Below are positions 10,834 through 25,000 of a stretch of DNA of 64,000 nucleotides, in pieces; position 1 is the first letter of the stretch; each line of letters begins with the position of its first letter. The stretch is from Diplosphaera chodatii (taxonomy: Eukaryota > Chlorophyta > Trebouxiophyceae > Prasiolales > Stichococcaceae): NCBI GenBank assembly GCA_032358165.1, contig JAALGY010000033.1:2046001-2110000 (forward strand), given 5' to 3'. A program made the position numbers and the translations under genes. The notes under the pieces are model-generated. The model had not been told where the DNA came from. It saw only the letters and a list, made by a program, of their open reading frames with translations, and did not search any database.

Positions 10834-11858
10834 ATGGTCAATGACATCGGAAGACGCGTGGAGTCATTCACAGGCAGCAGCGCCCAGCCATATCGCTCGC
10901 AGGTTGCGCCGCCACATGTGGAACAGGCTGCCCGAACTGGGAAGCTCAATGTTGTGCAGCAGTACTTGGATGCTGGCGGCAGCGTCAACGCCAGGACTGT
11001 CTATCAGTCCCAGCTGCTGCACGTGGCAGCTCGTCATGGACAACTGGAGATCCTGGAACTGCTGCTGGCTGCCCCTGGCATTGACATCATGGCGCTTGAC
11101 TACGTAAGTCAGGGCCACCACTGCATTGTGCTGGAGGCGGATGCCATCGATTCTGAGGTGCCAAGACCAGCGGCGGCAGTGTGTGCAATGTCATTGTGTT
11201 GCGCGTGAAAAGCAGGGCGGTATGCGGAGGACAGCACTGCATTGGGCATGCCAGCGTGGCGATGTCAAGTGCGTCGAGGCCCTGGTGGCAGCGGGAGCTG
11301 ATACCACGGTGCGCACATCATAGCCCTGTGATTTGCAAAGGAGCAGGCATCCTCCAAACTGCCAGCTGCCACAGCAGTTGGTGTGTGCTTGAACCACAGG
11401 TGCAGGGCAAGAGCTGGTCACAGCTGGTGCAGGGGCAACGGTGTGGACAGCTGCTGCAGAGCAACACACCCAGCGAGCATTCACCATCTGACCTGTGCAG
11501 CAACAGCTTTGTCAGGTGCGCAAGCGGCAGTGACGGCCGTAGTGCACCAGATGTGTTGCGGTGGCAAAGACACCGTCGACCATCGTTTCAGCGACTGGTG
11601 ATCACGCCCCACCTCTGCAGGCTGGCGCTCACAAGGCCGCACTGGTCACCGGGGGTCAACAGCGAGTTCCCAGCCTCCTTTCAAGCAGTTGTCAGGCTGC
11701 TGGTCTTGGCAGCGGGCAAGAGTACAGCAACTGAGCATGCGGACCAGCGGGAGGCTTGGCCCTTGACACTGGACGTCACCCGCAGCATCCTTGCGATGGC
11801 GGCCTACCCGATCAGCTCCTGGCTCCCACTTGAACAGGCCCTTGCGGCGTCAGGCTGA
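10834..11858 (+). CDS. Ankyrin-repeat protein
   Basis: Exon 1 (10834-11103) begins at an ATG and carries a first ankyrin unit (VEQAARTGKLNVVQQYLDAG) and a second (SQLLHVAARHGQLEILELLL). Exon 2 (11216-11308) carries RTALHWACQRGDVKCVEALV and GADTT. Phase is 0 at both junctions. At least three ankyrin repeats are therefore present, so the protein most likely works by binding a partner. Beyond 11308 the model is unsure: exons inside 11400-11858 can be joined in more than one way. The best candidate ends LTLDVTRSILAMAAYP... at the TGA at 11856-11858. No catalytic domain is visible and I cannot assign an orthologue. Confidence 0.65.
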
Positions 11859-12546
11859 GCGCTGCGGCGTTGCCTGTTGATCGGCAGCAACACTCATGTA
11901 GCAGTACTTGTACTAAAAAGCATGCTTGTGATTTTGTATGTACTACGCATTGTAGCCTTACCTCGGTTACTACCTCAGTTTTGAACGTGTACAGAGTCGT
12001 CAATGCAAAACTTGTCTCAGTCAGAAGTAGTGCAGTGAGTGTGAGGACCTCCAGCCGTACAAACACGGCTGTAAGAGCACGAGCATCGTGAGGGCTTGCA
12101 AATTCTAGAGGGCTGGACAGCTGATTATGCTGTCCCTCTTGCGTGACGGATACCCTGTGCACACATGACGCAGTAGAGAAAGCACATGGCCGCAGAGGAT
12201 TGCGGGGGCAATGCTACAGTTTCCACATTGGACCGACGCCGAACTGCATCACATCACGGTCATGAGACCACTTCAAAGTCTGAAATTTCCGTGCTAGACA
12301 TAGAGGAAAGGCAGCAGAAAGGCATGCTTAATGTCTGTCAAAACACAGTTGCCATCCTATTGGTGCACTGCACGCAGCAAGTTCCCACGGCTCTTCATTG
12401 AGCGTGATGCGCTTGCATCAGATGTCAGCGAGAATAGTGCCAGGTAGGGAGACTGAAGCCCTGGCGCCTGCAGTAGCGCCGGCGGAAGGCTCAGGCGACC
12501 AACCTGCCAGCAGGGCGGCAAGTCAACTTAATATCGGCGGACCTGG
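11859..12546. other. Intergenic between convergent ankyrin gene and NOL9
   Basis: Convergent 3' region of almost 700 bases. The stretch 11900-12080 is distinctly poorer in GC than the flanking exons. No coding signal that I can support. Confidence 0.4.
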
Positions 12547-14865
12547 TCATGAGCCTGTTACGGCTGGCACAGCTTCCTGTCTGAGCAAGACACCGGCCGC
12601 CCGCACCTGGAGCACGTCCACATGTTGCAGCTCGATGTCGGAGAGGGGCGTCAGCAGGTAGACCACCCCCGCCTCGATGTCCAGGCTGCGCACGATACCC
12701 GGGCCCAGGCATGGCAGCGGTGCAGCGTCTGCCGGGACGTTGAGGGTGTTACGGAACGACGGCGGCTGCTGCTGTGGGCCGACTGCCAGGCCCACCACAG
12801 CGCCATTTATGGCAAACGGCAGCTCTGCGAGCGGCACTGAGCAGTGCAGAACCTGCAATTGGCATGGAATACCAAAGTCTCCAGACCAGCAGCCTGACAT
12901 CACATGCAGGCATCCCATGCCAGGGCGATACAGTACAAAACAGCGGAGCACTGACGCCACCCACATGCACACTGAGCTCCCGCCAGAACGCTGAAAACGG
13001 CGGCTGCCTGGCCAGGGCAACTGCCGTCGCGGTGAACGCGGGGCTGTCCCATGAGTCTGGGGCGCTGCTCGCCAGCCGCTGGGCATCGAGGCAGCCGCGG
13101 GCGAAGGCGAGCCAGCTCAGCGCCCGGGAGTCGACTGGCGACATCGGTTTGCCAGCCTGCTTGCCTGCAGTCGATGACAAGACGCAGCTGGCCAACTGAC
13201 AGCCGTCTGGTTTGCCAGGTCGCAACAGCTGACACTGATTTTCGCTCACCGTTGGTGACGGCGCTGTCACCATTTTGGTGCACTCCCATGGCGCCGGCGC
13301 CCAGTGCATCAGCTGCCGGCAGCAGGGTGTGTGAGAACGGCTGTGCAGCGCGAGCTGCGGCCCACGATGCATCGCCTGGGAGGTTGCGCTTGCAATGCAC
13401 CGACTGCAGCTGCACCAGGTGGGACATGCGGGCAGCGGCCAGCACCTCCAGGAGCATCTCCAGACCAGCGCCCTGTAATGATGTGAATGCGCCGCTTATC
13501 CACCACCTGCTGCACTCCTGGCGACAGGTGCACTCGGGTGCATCTCCAGTTTAACGACAAGCATGGAAGGGCCAAGGATTCAGTACACGTGACACGAGCA
13601 CCTTGATCCACCCGTGGGTGTTGATGACAAGTGGCGGCGGCGCTTGCCAGGCGCCACTGCTGCGCTGCTGGGCTGTGTGTTCCCGGAACCATGCCAGGAG
13701 CGAGGTAACGCTGCGCACGTACAGCATTGGGTCAGCCTGCATGGGCAGGCAGGCCCTGTTTGCAACCTCACCCTGTTGTCAAACCTGCATACGCCACAGG
13801 CATGATCGATGCCCAGATAAAACTGCAGTCAAAGTGTCACGCACCTGCGGCGAGGTGTCGCCCACAAAGTGGGCGCGTGCCGGCTGCCGCTGGTGCTGAT
13901 GTGGTGATCCGCTCAGCAGGCCACTCAGGAGGCTCAGTGACACCAGGCCTGCGCACAGTCTGTCTTGTTAACCTACATAGCAGATTATATGAAGACACAT
14001 GTCAAGGCTTTGACAATGCATGAGTCGGTTATCATGTACCCGGGGCCGTGAACTCGGACTGCCCGCAGTCTGTGTCCAGGTACGCAACCAGCGGCACCCT
14101 GTTGAGCAGACTGTTGACCAGCAGCCGGGCAAATGTTGACTTGCCGGTCTGCTTGCTGCCGACTACCGCAATCACTGGCTGCGCAGCACCAGCCTCCGGA
14201 CTGGCCAACGCTGCCGCTGCCTGCCGCCACTCCTGACAGAGGTCAAGAGGCTGCGCCGAGCCTGCGAGAGGCGCTGCCGCCGCTGCGACAGGCGATTGCA
14301 CAAGCTCAAATGAATGCTGCTGCTGCTGCTGCTGCTGCTGCTGGGAGGGCTGCAGTCCAACTCTTTCTTCGGATGCTGAGTCTGATGATGGCAGTGCTTC
14401 TGGTAAAGCACCACCATGCCGCTTGCTGGCAAGCCTGATCCTGGCTGTGCTGTCACCCACGCATGGCACATGCACTCCTGCGTTGCACGCCTCGACGGCC
14501 AGCGGCCCACCAATGCGCGAATCTGCGCAGATGTCAACAGCGCCAGCATCCGGTGTGAGCACCCGCCTGCAGAGCAAGGCATGCCGTCGAAGCCTGCTGC
14601 TGATACGATCGTGCACTGATGTAGGCAGCAGGATGCATGGCATGCGCAAATTCGATCCCACCCGAAGACCCACACAGACCCGCTTTCCACGGTCATCTGC
14701 GCGGCCCCCATGAGGTGCGCTGCCTGCACATGTGTCAACTGGAGGTGGGCGCATGCTGCCCGGAGGACATGCCGTGCAAGTACACTGTCGACGATGCGTT
14801 GGCAGCACAATGATCACCTGTCCAGCTTGCAGCTGCACGACAACATGACCGACTGCCGGCTGCAC
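12547..14865 (-). CDS. NOL9: NOL9/GRC3-type polynucleotide 5'-hydroxyl kinase
   Basis: Traced exons on the minus strand: about 14865-14040, 13948-13845, 13736-13602, 13472-13250, about 13195-12960, and 12836-12547. NOL9/Grc3 phosphorylates 5'-OH RNA ends during rRNA processing in the nucleolus. The kinase core shows Walker A VVGSKQTGKSTFAR, then YLDTDCGQSEFTAPG, VVSLSLLSGL-type strands, HFVGDTSP, and VINTHGWIK. The C-terminal domain has CLGPGIVRSLDIEAG and LLTPLSD. An N-terminal block with MTVESGSVWVFG and VLTPDAGAVDICAD fits the family, but it needs at least one intron and a start I cannot place; the upstream open frame has no ATG. A polyglutamine run from a (CTG)9 tract lies just before the kinase domain. 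Confidence 0.87.
14317..14343 (-). repeat. CTG/CAG trinucleotide repeat in NOL9 coding sequence
   Basis: Nine consecutive CTG units on the plus strand read as CAG on the minus strand and encode a nine-residue polyglutamine run in the NOL9 frame, in the linker before the kinase domain. It is flanked by hydrophilic Ser/Glu/Ala-rich sequence and is likely length-polymorphic. Confidence 0.9.
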
Positions 14866-15486
14866 CGCTGCCCTGCATCCAGCAGGCCACGAGGCGTCAT
14901 GCCCCGCATGCTACACGAAGGTAGCAGCACATAGTACAGTGTGCAAGCTGTCCGTGATTTTCATGCACCTTTTGTGCGTGCCGTTCGCTGTGGGTGTTTG
15001 TCTGCAAGGGACAGCGTCGGACTTGCGCTTGCTCATTGCGGCAAATGCGCCGCTGCTGCTGGCCAGTGCTGTGTGACGTCAATGACTCTCGGACGGGGTG
15101 CCGACATGCATGCAGCGAAACGTCTGGCAGAGGGGGTCTGACAGGCATGTAGAGGTGCAGTCTGTCACCCATGCTCTCTGATCAGATTTGTGAAGTTGCG
15201 TGCATGCTGCTGCTCCAGGGCGGCTTTCATAGGGGAATGCACGCTACCCACTGCGTTTTGTTGGCACAGTCAAACGGCGAGCTGTTTAGGCCGGCGCCAC
15301 AACAAGTGGCCACCTTCCCACGGATCACGCGTCCTCGTTCGCGTTGTTTCGTGCCTCAGGGAGCCATCGCCCTCTCCGTCCCATCAGCAGCAACTACCAT
15401 CACCCGCTGCGGAGTCGCCAGCGCGCACAAGCCCGCCAAGTCTCTGCCGTCTCGTTCGTGTCTCAGCAGCAAGCGCGGCCGCCACC
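14866..15486. promoter_or_regulatory. Divergent promoter region NOL9/alpha-tubulin
   Basis: Separates the presumed 5' end of NOL9 (-) from alpha-tubulin (+). The last 100 bases before the tubulin start are rich in TC/CA and probably 5' UTR. The tubulin start lies in a strong initiation context, GCCACCATG. The true first exon of NOL9 may also lie here, since a TAG closes its frame near 14910. Confidence 0.5.
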
Positions 15487-18447
<2,961 letters not shown>

Positions 18448-19030
18448 GCTTCACACTGTGAGCTGCGGTCCGTACGGGAACCTGGCGCTGTGCTGCAAAT
18501 GCGCAGCGTGGCTGCAAATCGTGCTGGGCACCTGATGAACTGATTGACAGCGTCAACAAAGCCTGCATTGTGACGTGCACTGCCAACAGCGCTGTGAGTC
18601 CAGCACCCCTGCAATTGTGACCGCCACGCACCGGTCTCCCTCCAGGCGTGCTGGAAACAACGTCAGTACTAGAGGGTATCACCTCAACACACTGCACACC
18701 GCATTGCGACACCGTCGATGTGGATCGAAACGTCGGTCCACTAGACGTGTGAGAGAAGCTTTGACTACAGACAGGCATTGGTCAACCATCCAGAGCACCA
18801 CCCCCGATTGATGATCAGGGTTGGTGTGATCTGCGTCTCTTTGAACTCTTGCAGACCCAGTTTACTAGCAGCTGTGGAGGTTCTGATCCCGCAGAGGGTG
18901 TCAGATTGACTCGCACGACCAAAGTTTGTAACATGTAGGTCAAGTTTGGGCATTGGTCATGGGGATGCATGGCCTGCACAAGTGTGGTCGGTGACAGTCA
19001 GAAGCCACGCCGGTGATCGTGCCGGCAGTC
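18448..19030. other. Intergenic between alpha-tubulin and RAPTOR
   Basis: Holds the tubulin 3' UTR and the RAPTOR promoter. A TGTAA pentamer, the polyadenylation motif of green algae, lies near 18928, but it is about 480 bases past the stop codon, so its use is uncertain. No coding signal. Confidence 0.4.
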
Positions 19031-22000
19031 ATGGCACCTGCTGACAACATCACCACAGCCCTGGGTCGAAAGGCGTCAGAACCGCTCAGCCCAGCAACCT
19101 CTGGTGCCAACCCATGGCACGAGATGGAGCAGAACATGCAGACAGCGTCCAGCCTGACAGACGAGTTGGCAAGGCGGCAGCAGCTCCCGCAGGTCGGGCG
19201 TCGCTGTGCTGATCGTCAATACATCACCGATCTCAGTAATGTGGCCGTGAAGCGCAGCGGCATGACGGTGCTTGTGCCTCAAGGACCAGCAACGCCCGTT
19301 ATACAGAGTGAGTGCGCCTTGGTAACGGCTTTATGACGCATTGCACGTGCAGGCCGAGCGTCCGGCTGATACAGACGACGCCGTGTACCTTGGCCGCGGC
19401 TGGGTACCGCCTGTATACTTCACGGAGGTGACTACCATGCATCAAATCAACCTGCAAGAGGCTACCTGGATCTGGCAACTGGAGTGTATTGCAACGCATC
19501 ACGCACCACCAGGCCTTTGGCAAAGGATGCACCGCTTGTCTTAGTCCCATGCATGGATGCAGGTGCGGCACGACGTTGGCAATGGCTCAGCGGAGGCGCC
19601 GGCGCAGTCTCAGGGCATTGTCTCCAAGTGGCGGCAGAAGGAGCGCCTCAAGACGACTGCTGTCGCGCTGGTCCTGTGCCTGAACATCGGCGTGGACCCG
19701 CCAGACGTCATCAAAATATCTCCCTGCGCCCGGCTGGAGTGTTGGGTGGACCCGCTGTCGATGCAGCCTCCAAAGGCGCTGGAGACAATAGGTGCTGTAC
19801 GTGACTCGATTGCCTGCCAGCACTGCGTCACGCAGCAACGCAACGAAGCTCCCGTCACTGAGGCGTGTGCCTGACATGCTGTAGGCAAAAATCTCCAGGC
19901 GCAGTACGAGCGATGGCAGGGGCGCGCCAAGTACAAGACGCACTTGGACCCGACCATGGAGGACGTCAAGAAGCTTGCCGTGTCCTGCCGGCGCACGGCA
20001 AAGGTGCTCATGTGGTTCAGTCTGCCTTGCCTGCAGAGCACCATGATCTGTGCTCACTGTAGCGCATATTCATTGTTTTGCTGTACCCTGCAGTCGGAGC
20101 GGGTCCTGTTCCACTACAATGGGCATGGCGTGCCGCGGCCAACGACCAACGGGGAGGTCTGGGTGTTCAACAAGTCATACACCCAGTACATCCCCATGTC
20201 GATCTACGACCTGCAGACGTGGGTCGGCACGCCCGCCATCTACTTGTTCGACTGCTCCGCCGCCGGCCTGATCGTCAACTCCTTCAAGTCGTTTGCTGAG
20301 CAGCGGCAGCAGGTGACCGCACACCCATCTCACCACCAGCCTGCCGTGCTCCGGCTGCGCTTGCACACGTTGGCTGCATGCATCCCCAGCTGGAGCGGCC
20401 GCTCGGCTTGTGCATTGCGGCGGCCGCTCGACTTGTGCATCGCGGCCCCATGCAGGAGGCGGCTGGCATGGTGGGCAATGGACCGGGCGCTCCGGGCTTC
20501 AGCGCCGGGGAGGACCCGATGCGGGAGTGCATCCTGCTGGCTGCCTGCGGCGCTGGGGAGTTGCTGCCTCAGAACCCAGAGCTGCCGGCAGACGTGTTCA
20601 CAGCATGTTTAACAACGCCCATCAAGGTGCCGTGACAGCGGCCATAAGGAAAGGATTCCTGTATGGACCTGCTTGTGCCACTGGCTTGTGGCAGACTTTC
20701 CTGCACCCCTGTAGGTGGCCTTGAGATGGTTCTGCAATCGGAGTCTGCTGCGGGGCGAGGGCCTGGCAAAGGAGCTCATTGACAGGATTCCCGGCAAACA
20801 GACAGACCGCCGCACACCGCTGGGTGAACTCAACTGGATTTTCACAGCGATCACAGACACCATCGCCTGGAACATGCTGCCTCGGGCGCTATTCCAGAAG
20901 CTCTTCCGGCAGGTGAGCATGCCAACAAGGTGGCAGCATGAGGTTTCTCGTCAGTCGAGCCTGACTGATGTGCCATTGTCCTTGTGGCGATGAGGCAAGT
21001 GTGGAGTCCTCGAACGCGCAGGACCTGCTGGTGGCAAGCCTGTTCCGCAACTTCCTGCTGGCTGAGCGCATCATGCGGGCCAACAGCTGCACGCCTGTGT
21101 CCTGGCCAAAGCTGCCGCCAACGCACCAGCATCCCATGTGGCACGCCTGGGACATGGCCGCAGAGATGTGCCTCCTCCAGCTTCCAGCGTGCGTGGCAAC
21201 CTGTCGCCCAACTCGCACTGGACACGATGCACCATGCTGCAGCGTGCTCACATGATGCTGAGACAGCAGTGTGGTAGTGGAGCTCGCATCCAGCGCAGTG
21301 CCGCGCAGCGCCTCCAGCATCAGGTCAGCAGGCCAACACTTGCTCTTGACATCGCAGGCTGCTGGACGGAGATGTGCCGGAGCACGAGTTCCAGCCCAGC
21401 CCGTTTTTCGCGGAGCAGCTGTGCGCATTCGAGCTGTGGCTGGATGCCGGCTCGCAGCGGAGGCGGCCGCCGGAGCAGCTGCCCATCGTGCTGCAGGTGC
21501 AATGCTGCCGTGAGGATGGGGCTGCACACTGTAGCTTTGACGTCACGCCATGCTTCCTGCGCACTGACATTGAGCGATTTGGGTTATTGCAGGTGCTGCT
21601 CAGCCAGGTGCACAGGGCGCGGGCGCTGCAGCTGCTGGGGCGCTTCCTGGACCTCGGCAGCTGGGCCGTCGACCTGGCACTGTCCGTCGGCATCTTCCCC
21701 TATGTTCTGAAGCTACTGCAGACCAACACCGCAGAGCTGCGTGACACCCTGGTCTTCATTTGGACCAAGATCCTGGCACTGGATCGATCCTGCCAGGTGC
21801 ACCGTCAGCTGCTGGACGAGCACAGATGGAAGGATGTGACGAAACGCTGTGCACCTGCATGCGCAACGCCCTGCCTCCTGCAGTCTGACAACAGAGCAAT
21901 GTGCCCTTTGTAGGCTGACCTCGTGAAGGACAATGGCGCACGGTATTTCGTTGAGCACCTGGTTGGGCAGGAGGCGGTTCCATATGCTGCTTCTCGGGCT

Positions 22001-25000
22001 CAGGTGAGCAGAAGCAGGCGGCAGAAGCACACCACAAGGCATGAAGCATGCAAGCAAGCAAGCCCGCTGCGATGACATGCTGGCAAGTTCCTGTGCAGGC
22101 AACTTTCGTACTGGCGGTCATCTCCGACCGGCACCCGCGGGGTCAGCGCTTGGTGGCGGACCTGGGCATGCTGCCGCTCATCAGGGCGCAGCTGCCGCAC
22201 GTGGCCGCCGTCGCAGCGGGCAGGGGTCCCGAGGCGCAGGCGGCAGGCTTGCTGGCGCAGTGGCTGGCGCTGGCGCTGGGCAAGCTGGTCGAGGACGCTG
22301 CAGATGTGAGCGCCAGCGTTTGACCCTGCCCATCTCGTGTTGTGGGTCGCTGCTATCGCGGGCCTGTGTGCTTCATCTTCTACTGTGTGCTCACAGTTGC
22401 TGCAACCTGGCTCACGACTTCGCTACACCTGCAGCTTGCGGAGGCGGCAATGGTAGAGGACATGCCACACGTGCTTGAGGCACTGCTGGACGCACCCAGC
22501 CCAGAGCTGAGGGCCTCTGCAGCCTTTGCGCTGGGCTCGCTGCTGGGGGCAGACCAGTCTGCCAGTCCAGAGGCTGCGCCGGCGGCAGCATCACAGCCGC
22601 ACCCGGAGGCCGGGCCGCAGCAGCGGGAGGTGGTGGAGCGGCTGGTCAGCAGCGCCACCGACGGCAGCCCGCTGGTGCGCAGCGAGGTCGCCGTGGCGCT
22701 GGCACGCTTTGCCAGCACCCACCGGTCGGCCTTCCAGGTGAGCAGGTGGCGCTTCGCTCAACCGCATGCTGCATGCGGTGTGCAGCACGCGCTCGAGTAG
22801 CGTTGCCAGGCGGCAGCACCAGAGTGCAGGTCCGATGGTGTCCCCTGTCTTCGCTGCAGGACGCCATCTGGGACACGCAGCAGCAGTCAGCAGCTCTGCT
22901 GGCTCAGGCAACCGCCGCTGCCACACGTCCAGCGGGGTCGGACAGGGGGGGTGCGGGCGGGGTTGCGGGCGTGGCGTCACGCAGCACCCTCGGGTCCAAC
23001 GCCAGCGGGCGGTCGTCGCCCGTGGGCGCCAGCCCCTCGTCGGACCCCTCGGCGTCCAGCAGGCACATGCCGGCAGCTGATGGCGCCGCGCCGTCCTCGC
23101 CGCAGCCCTCGCCCTCTGATGACGACCCCTCAGCCCACAACAGGTGGCGCTGTGCGCTGTAGCTGCACCTGATGTACCTGTAACTGAAGCAGTCTTTTCC
23201 AGTGTCAGACATGGTGGCAGTATAGCAGCATGTTACAGTGGCCTCGGGTGACCGTTACCCTACCATGTGCAGTGAGCACACAGAACCCAGCGTCCGTGAC
23301 GGCAATGCGTCAGGCAACAACCCTGCCAGCCCGCCTGCAGCCGATGATACGCAGCCGTCCCCCGACTCGGGGCCCGGCAACGACAGCCGCCCGCTGGTCA
23401 GCGAGCCCGTGCAGCCAGACCAGTCCAGCGGGAGCCACCAGGGCAACAGCCACCACGGCGCCCCGCGCAGCGCCTTCGCCGGGCTGCCGGAGCCCGGGTG
23501 AGCCATTGCCGGGTGCTGTGGCGCACCCCACACAGACTGGTCATGGCCGTGTTTCTGTGCTGCAGCAGTCGTGCCTCGCTTGTGCAGTCCTCAGCACACT
23601 GTGGGCTGCCCCAGGCGAGGAGCGCGTCTGTCATGCTCGCTTCGCTGGAGTGCAGGGGCGAGGACGCACTGGCCGTCCTGGCGGCGTCGGTGCTGCGGGC
23701 GGGCTGCCTGCTGGCGACGGACCCTGTGGCGGCGGTCGCGGAGCTGGGCGCGGCGCTGCTGCGGCAGCTGGACGTGGAGCTGGCGCTTGCGGCTGTGCCT
23801 GTGCCGGGCAGCCGTGCGTCGCGCAGCCCCCCCTCGCATGTGCCCTTGCATGTGCCGTGCTGTCGTGAATGTGTTGCCACCGATGGGGCCTCTTAAGCTG
23901 TGACAAGCTGACATGGCATCCAATGTTGTGGCGGCTGATGATGGCGCCCGTATCCTCTACTCTTCTGCAGCATGTGCCCTGGCTCAAAGCTTGTGCCCCC
24001 CCATGCAGCTGCAGCGGTGGTGCCGCCTACGCCGCAGCAGTCAGCGGTGCTGCAGTCGGCGGCCAGTGCGCCGATTGCGGCGCTGCCATCAGGCTTCGGC
24101 TCAGCGGGCAACCTGCAGCGCGCCGTCAGCCGCAAGCTGTCGGTGATGCCACCTGCCGTTTCGCCTCTGCCACAGACCATGCATGTATCCTCACTTCCAG
24201 CTGACTTGTATCAGCATGCTCACGCCGGACGGTCATCAAACCCGCCTTCACCATCGGGCTGCTGCAGGGGTGGGCGGCGGGTGCGGCACGGCAGGCGGCT
24301 GCAAAGGCCGCGGGCTCGGTGCGGTCGGCGAGCGCCAGCCAGCCGGGCAGCCCCACCGGCCCGGACGCCCAGATGCTGCACCCCCAGCGCATCACCCTCA
24401 TCCTGCGCAGCGTGAGCATGTGCAGGCACCAGCTGCCTGGCGTTCTTATGTGCCTTCGGATGCAATGAGGGCAAAAGCAAGCGTGGGGCAGCTGTTGGCT
24501 TGGACAGGTTGCATGCGAAACTGCTTACACAGACTTGCACCGACACTGCAGCTGCACGGGGACGCTGGCGGCGGGGCGATGGCGTCGCTCGAGCCACTGC
24601 TACCTGCGATCCAGCGCGCATACACCGTAGAGCCATCAGCCATGTCAGCGCCCTCCGGTGAGTGCACCATGGGCATGCAGGAGCAGGCCGTCCTCTGTAC
24701 GACTGCTTTTGAACTCCTTGCAGCACGTTGCCCTGACGAGTCTATGCTGCTGCCGAACCAGCAGGCCGGCCGTCCTACCCGCCGAGGGCGATCTCTGCGC
24801 CCTTCACCTGGCACACCCTGGACGCCGCCAATGCTGCTGCCGCCTCTGCCTCGCCTCTGATGCCGCTGCAGCAGCAGCAGCGCGACGCAGGCCCGCCGCA
24901 GCTGCCTGCCTCGGTGGTGTACAAGATGAGCTGCGAGCGCTTTTCATGGCCCCAGCTGGAGCCGCAGGTGACTATGCACGACAGGCTGCTTGCAGAATCT

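Noticed and set aside
14317..14343. Repeat array resembling CRISPR or satellite DNA
   Set aside because: Simple trinucleotide run without spacers, inside a coding frame.
19193..19336. Continuation of RAPTOR exon 1 through [15 protein letters not shown]
   Set aside because: Using the donor at about 19312 brings a stop codon into the next exon; the donor at 19193 keeps the frame.
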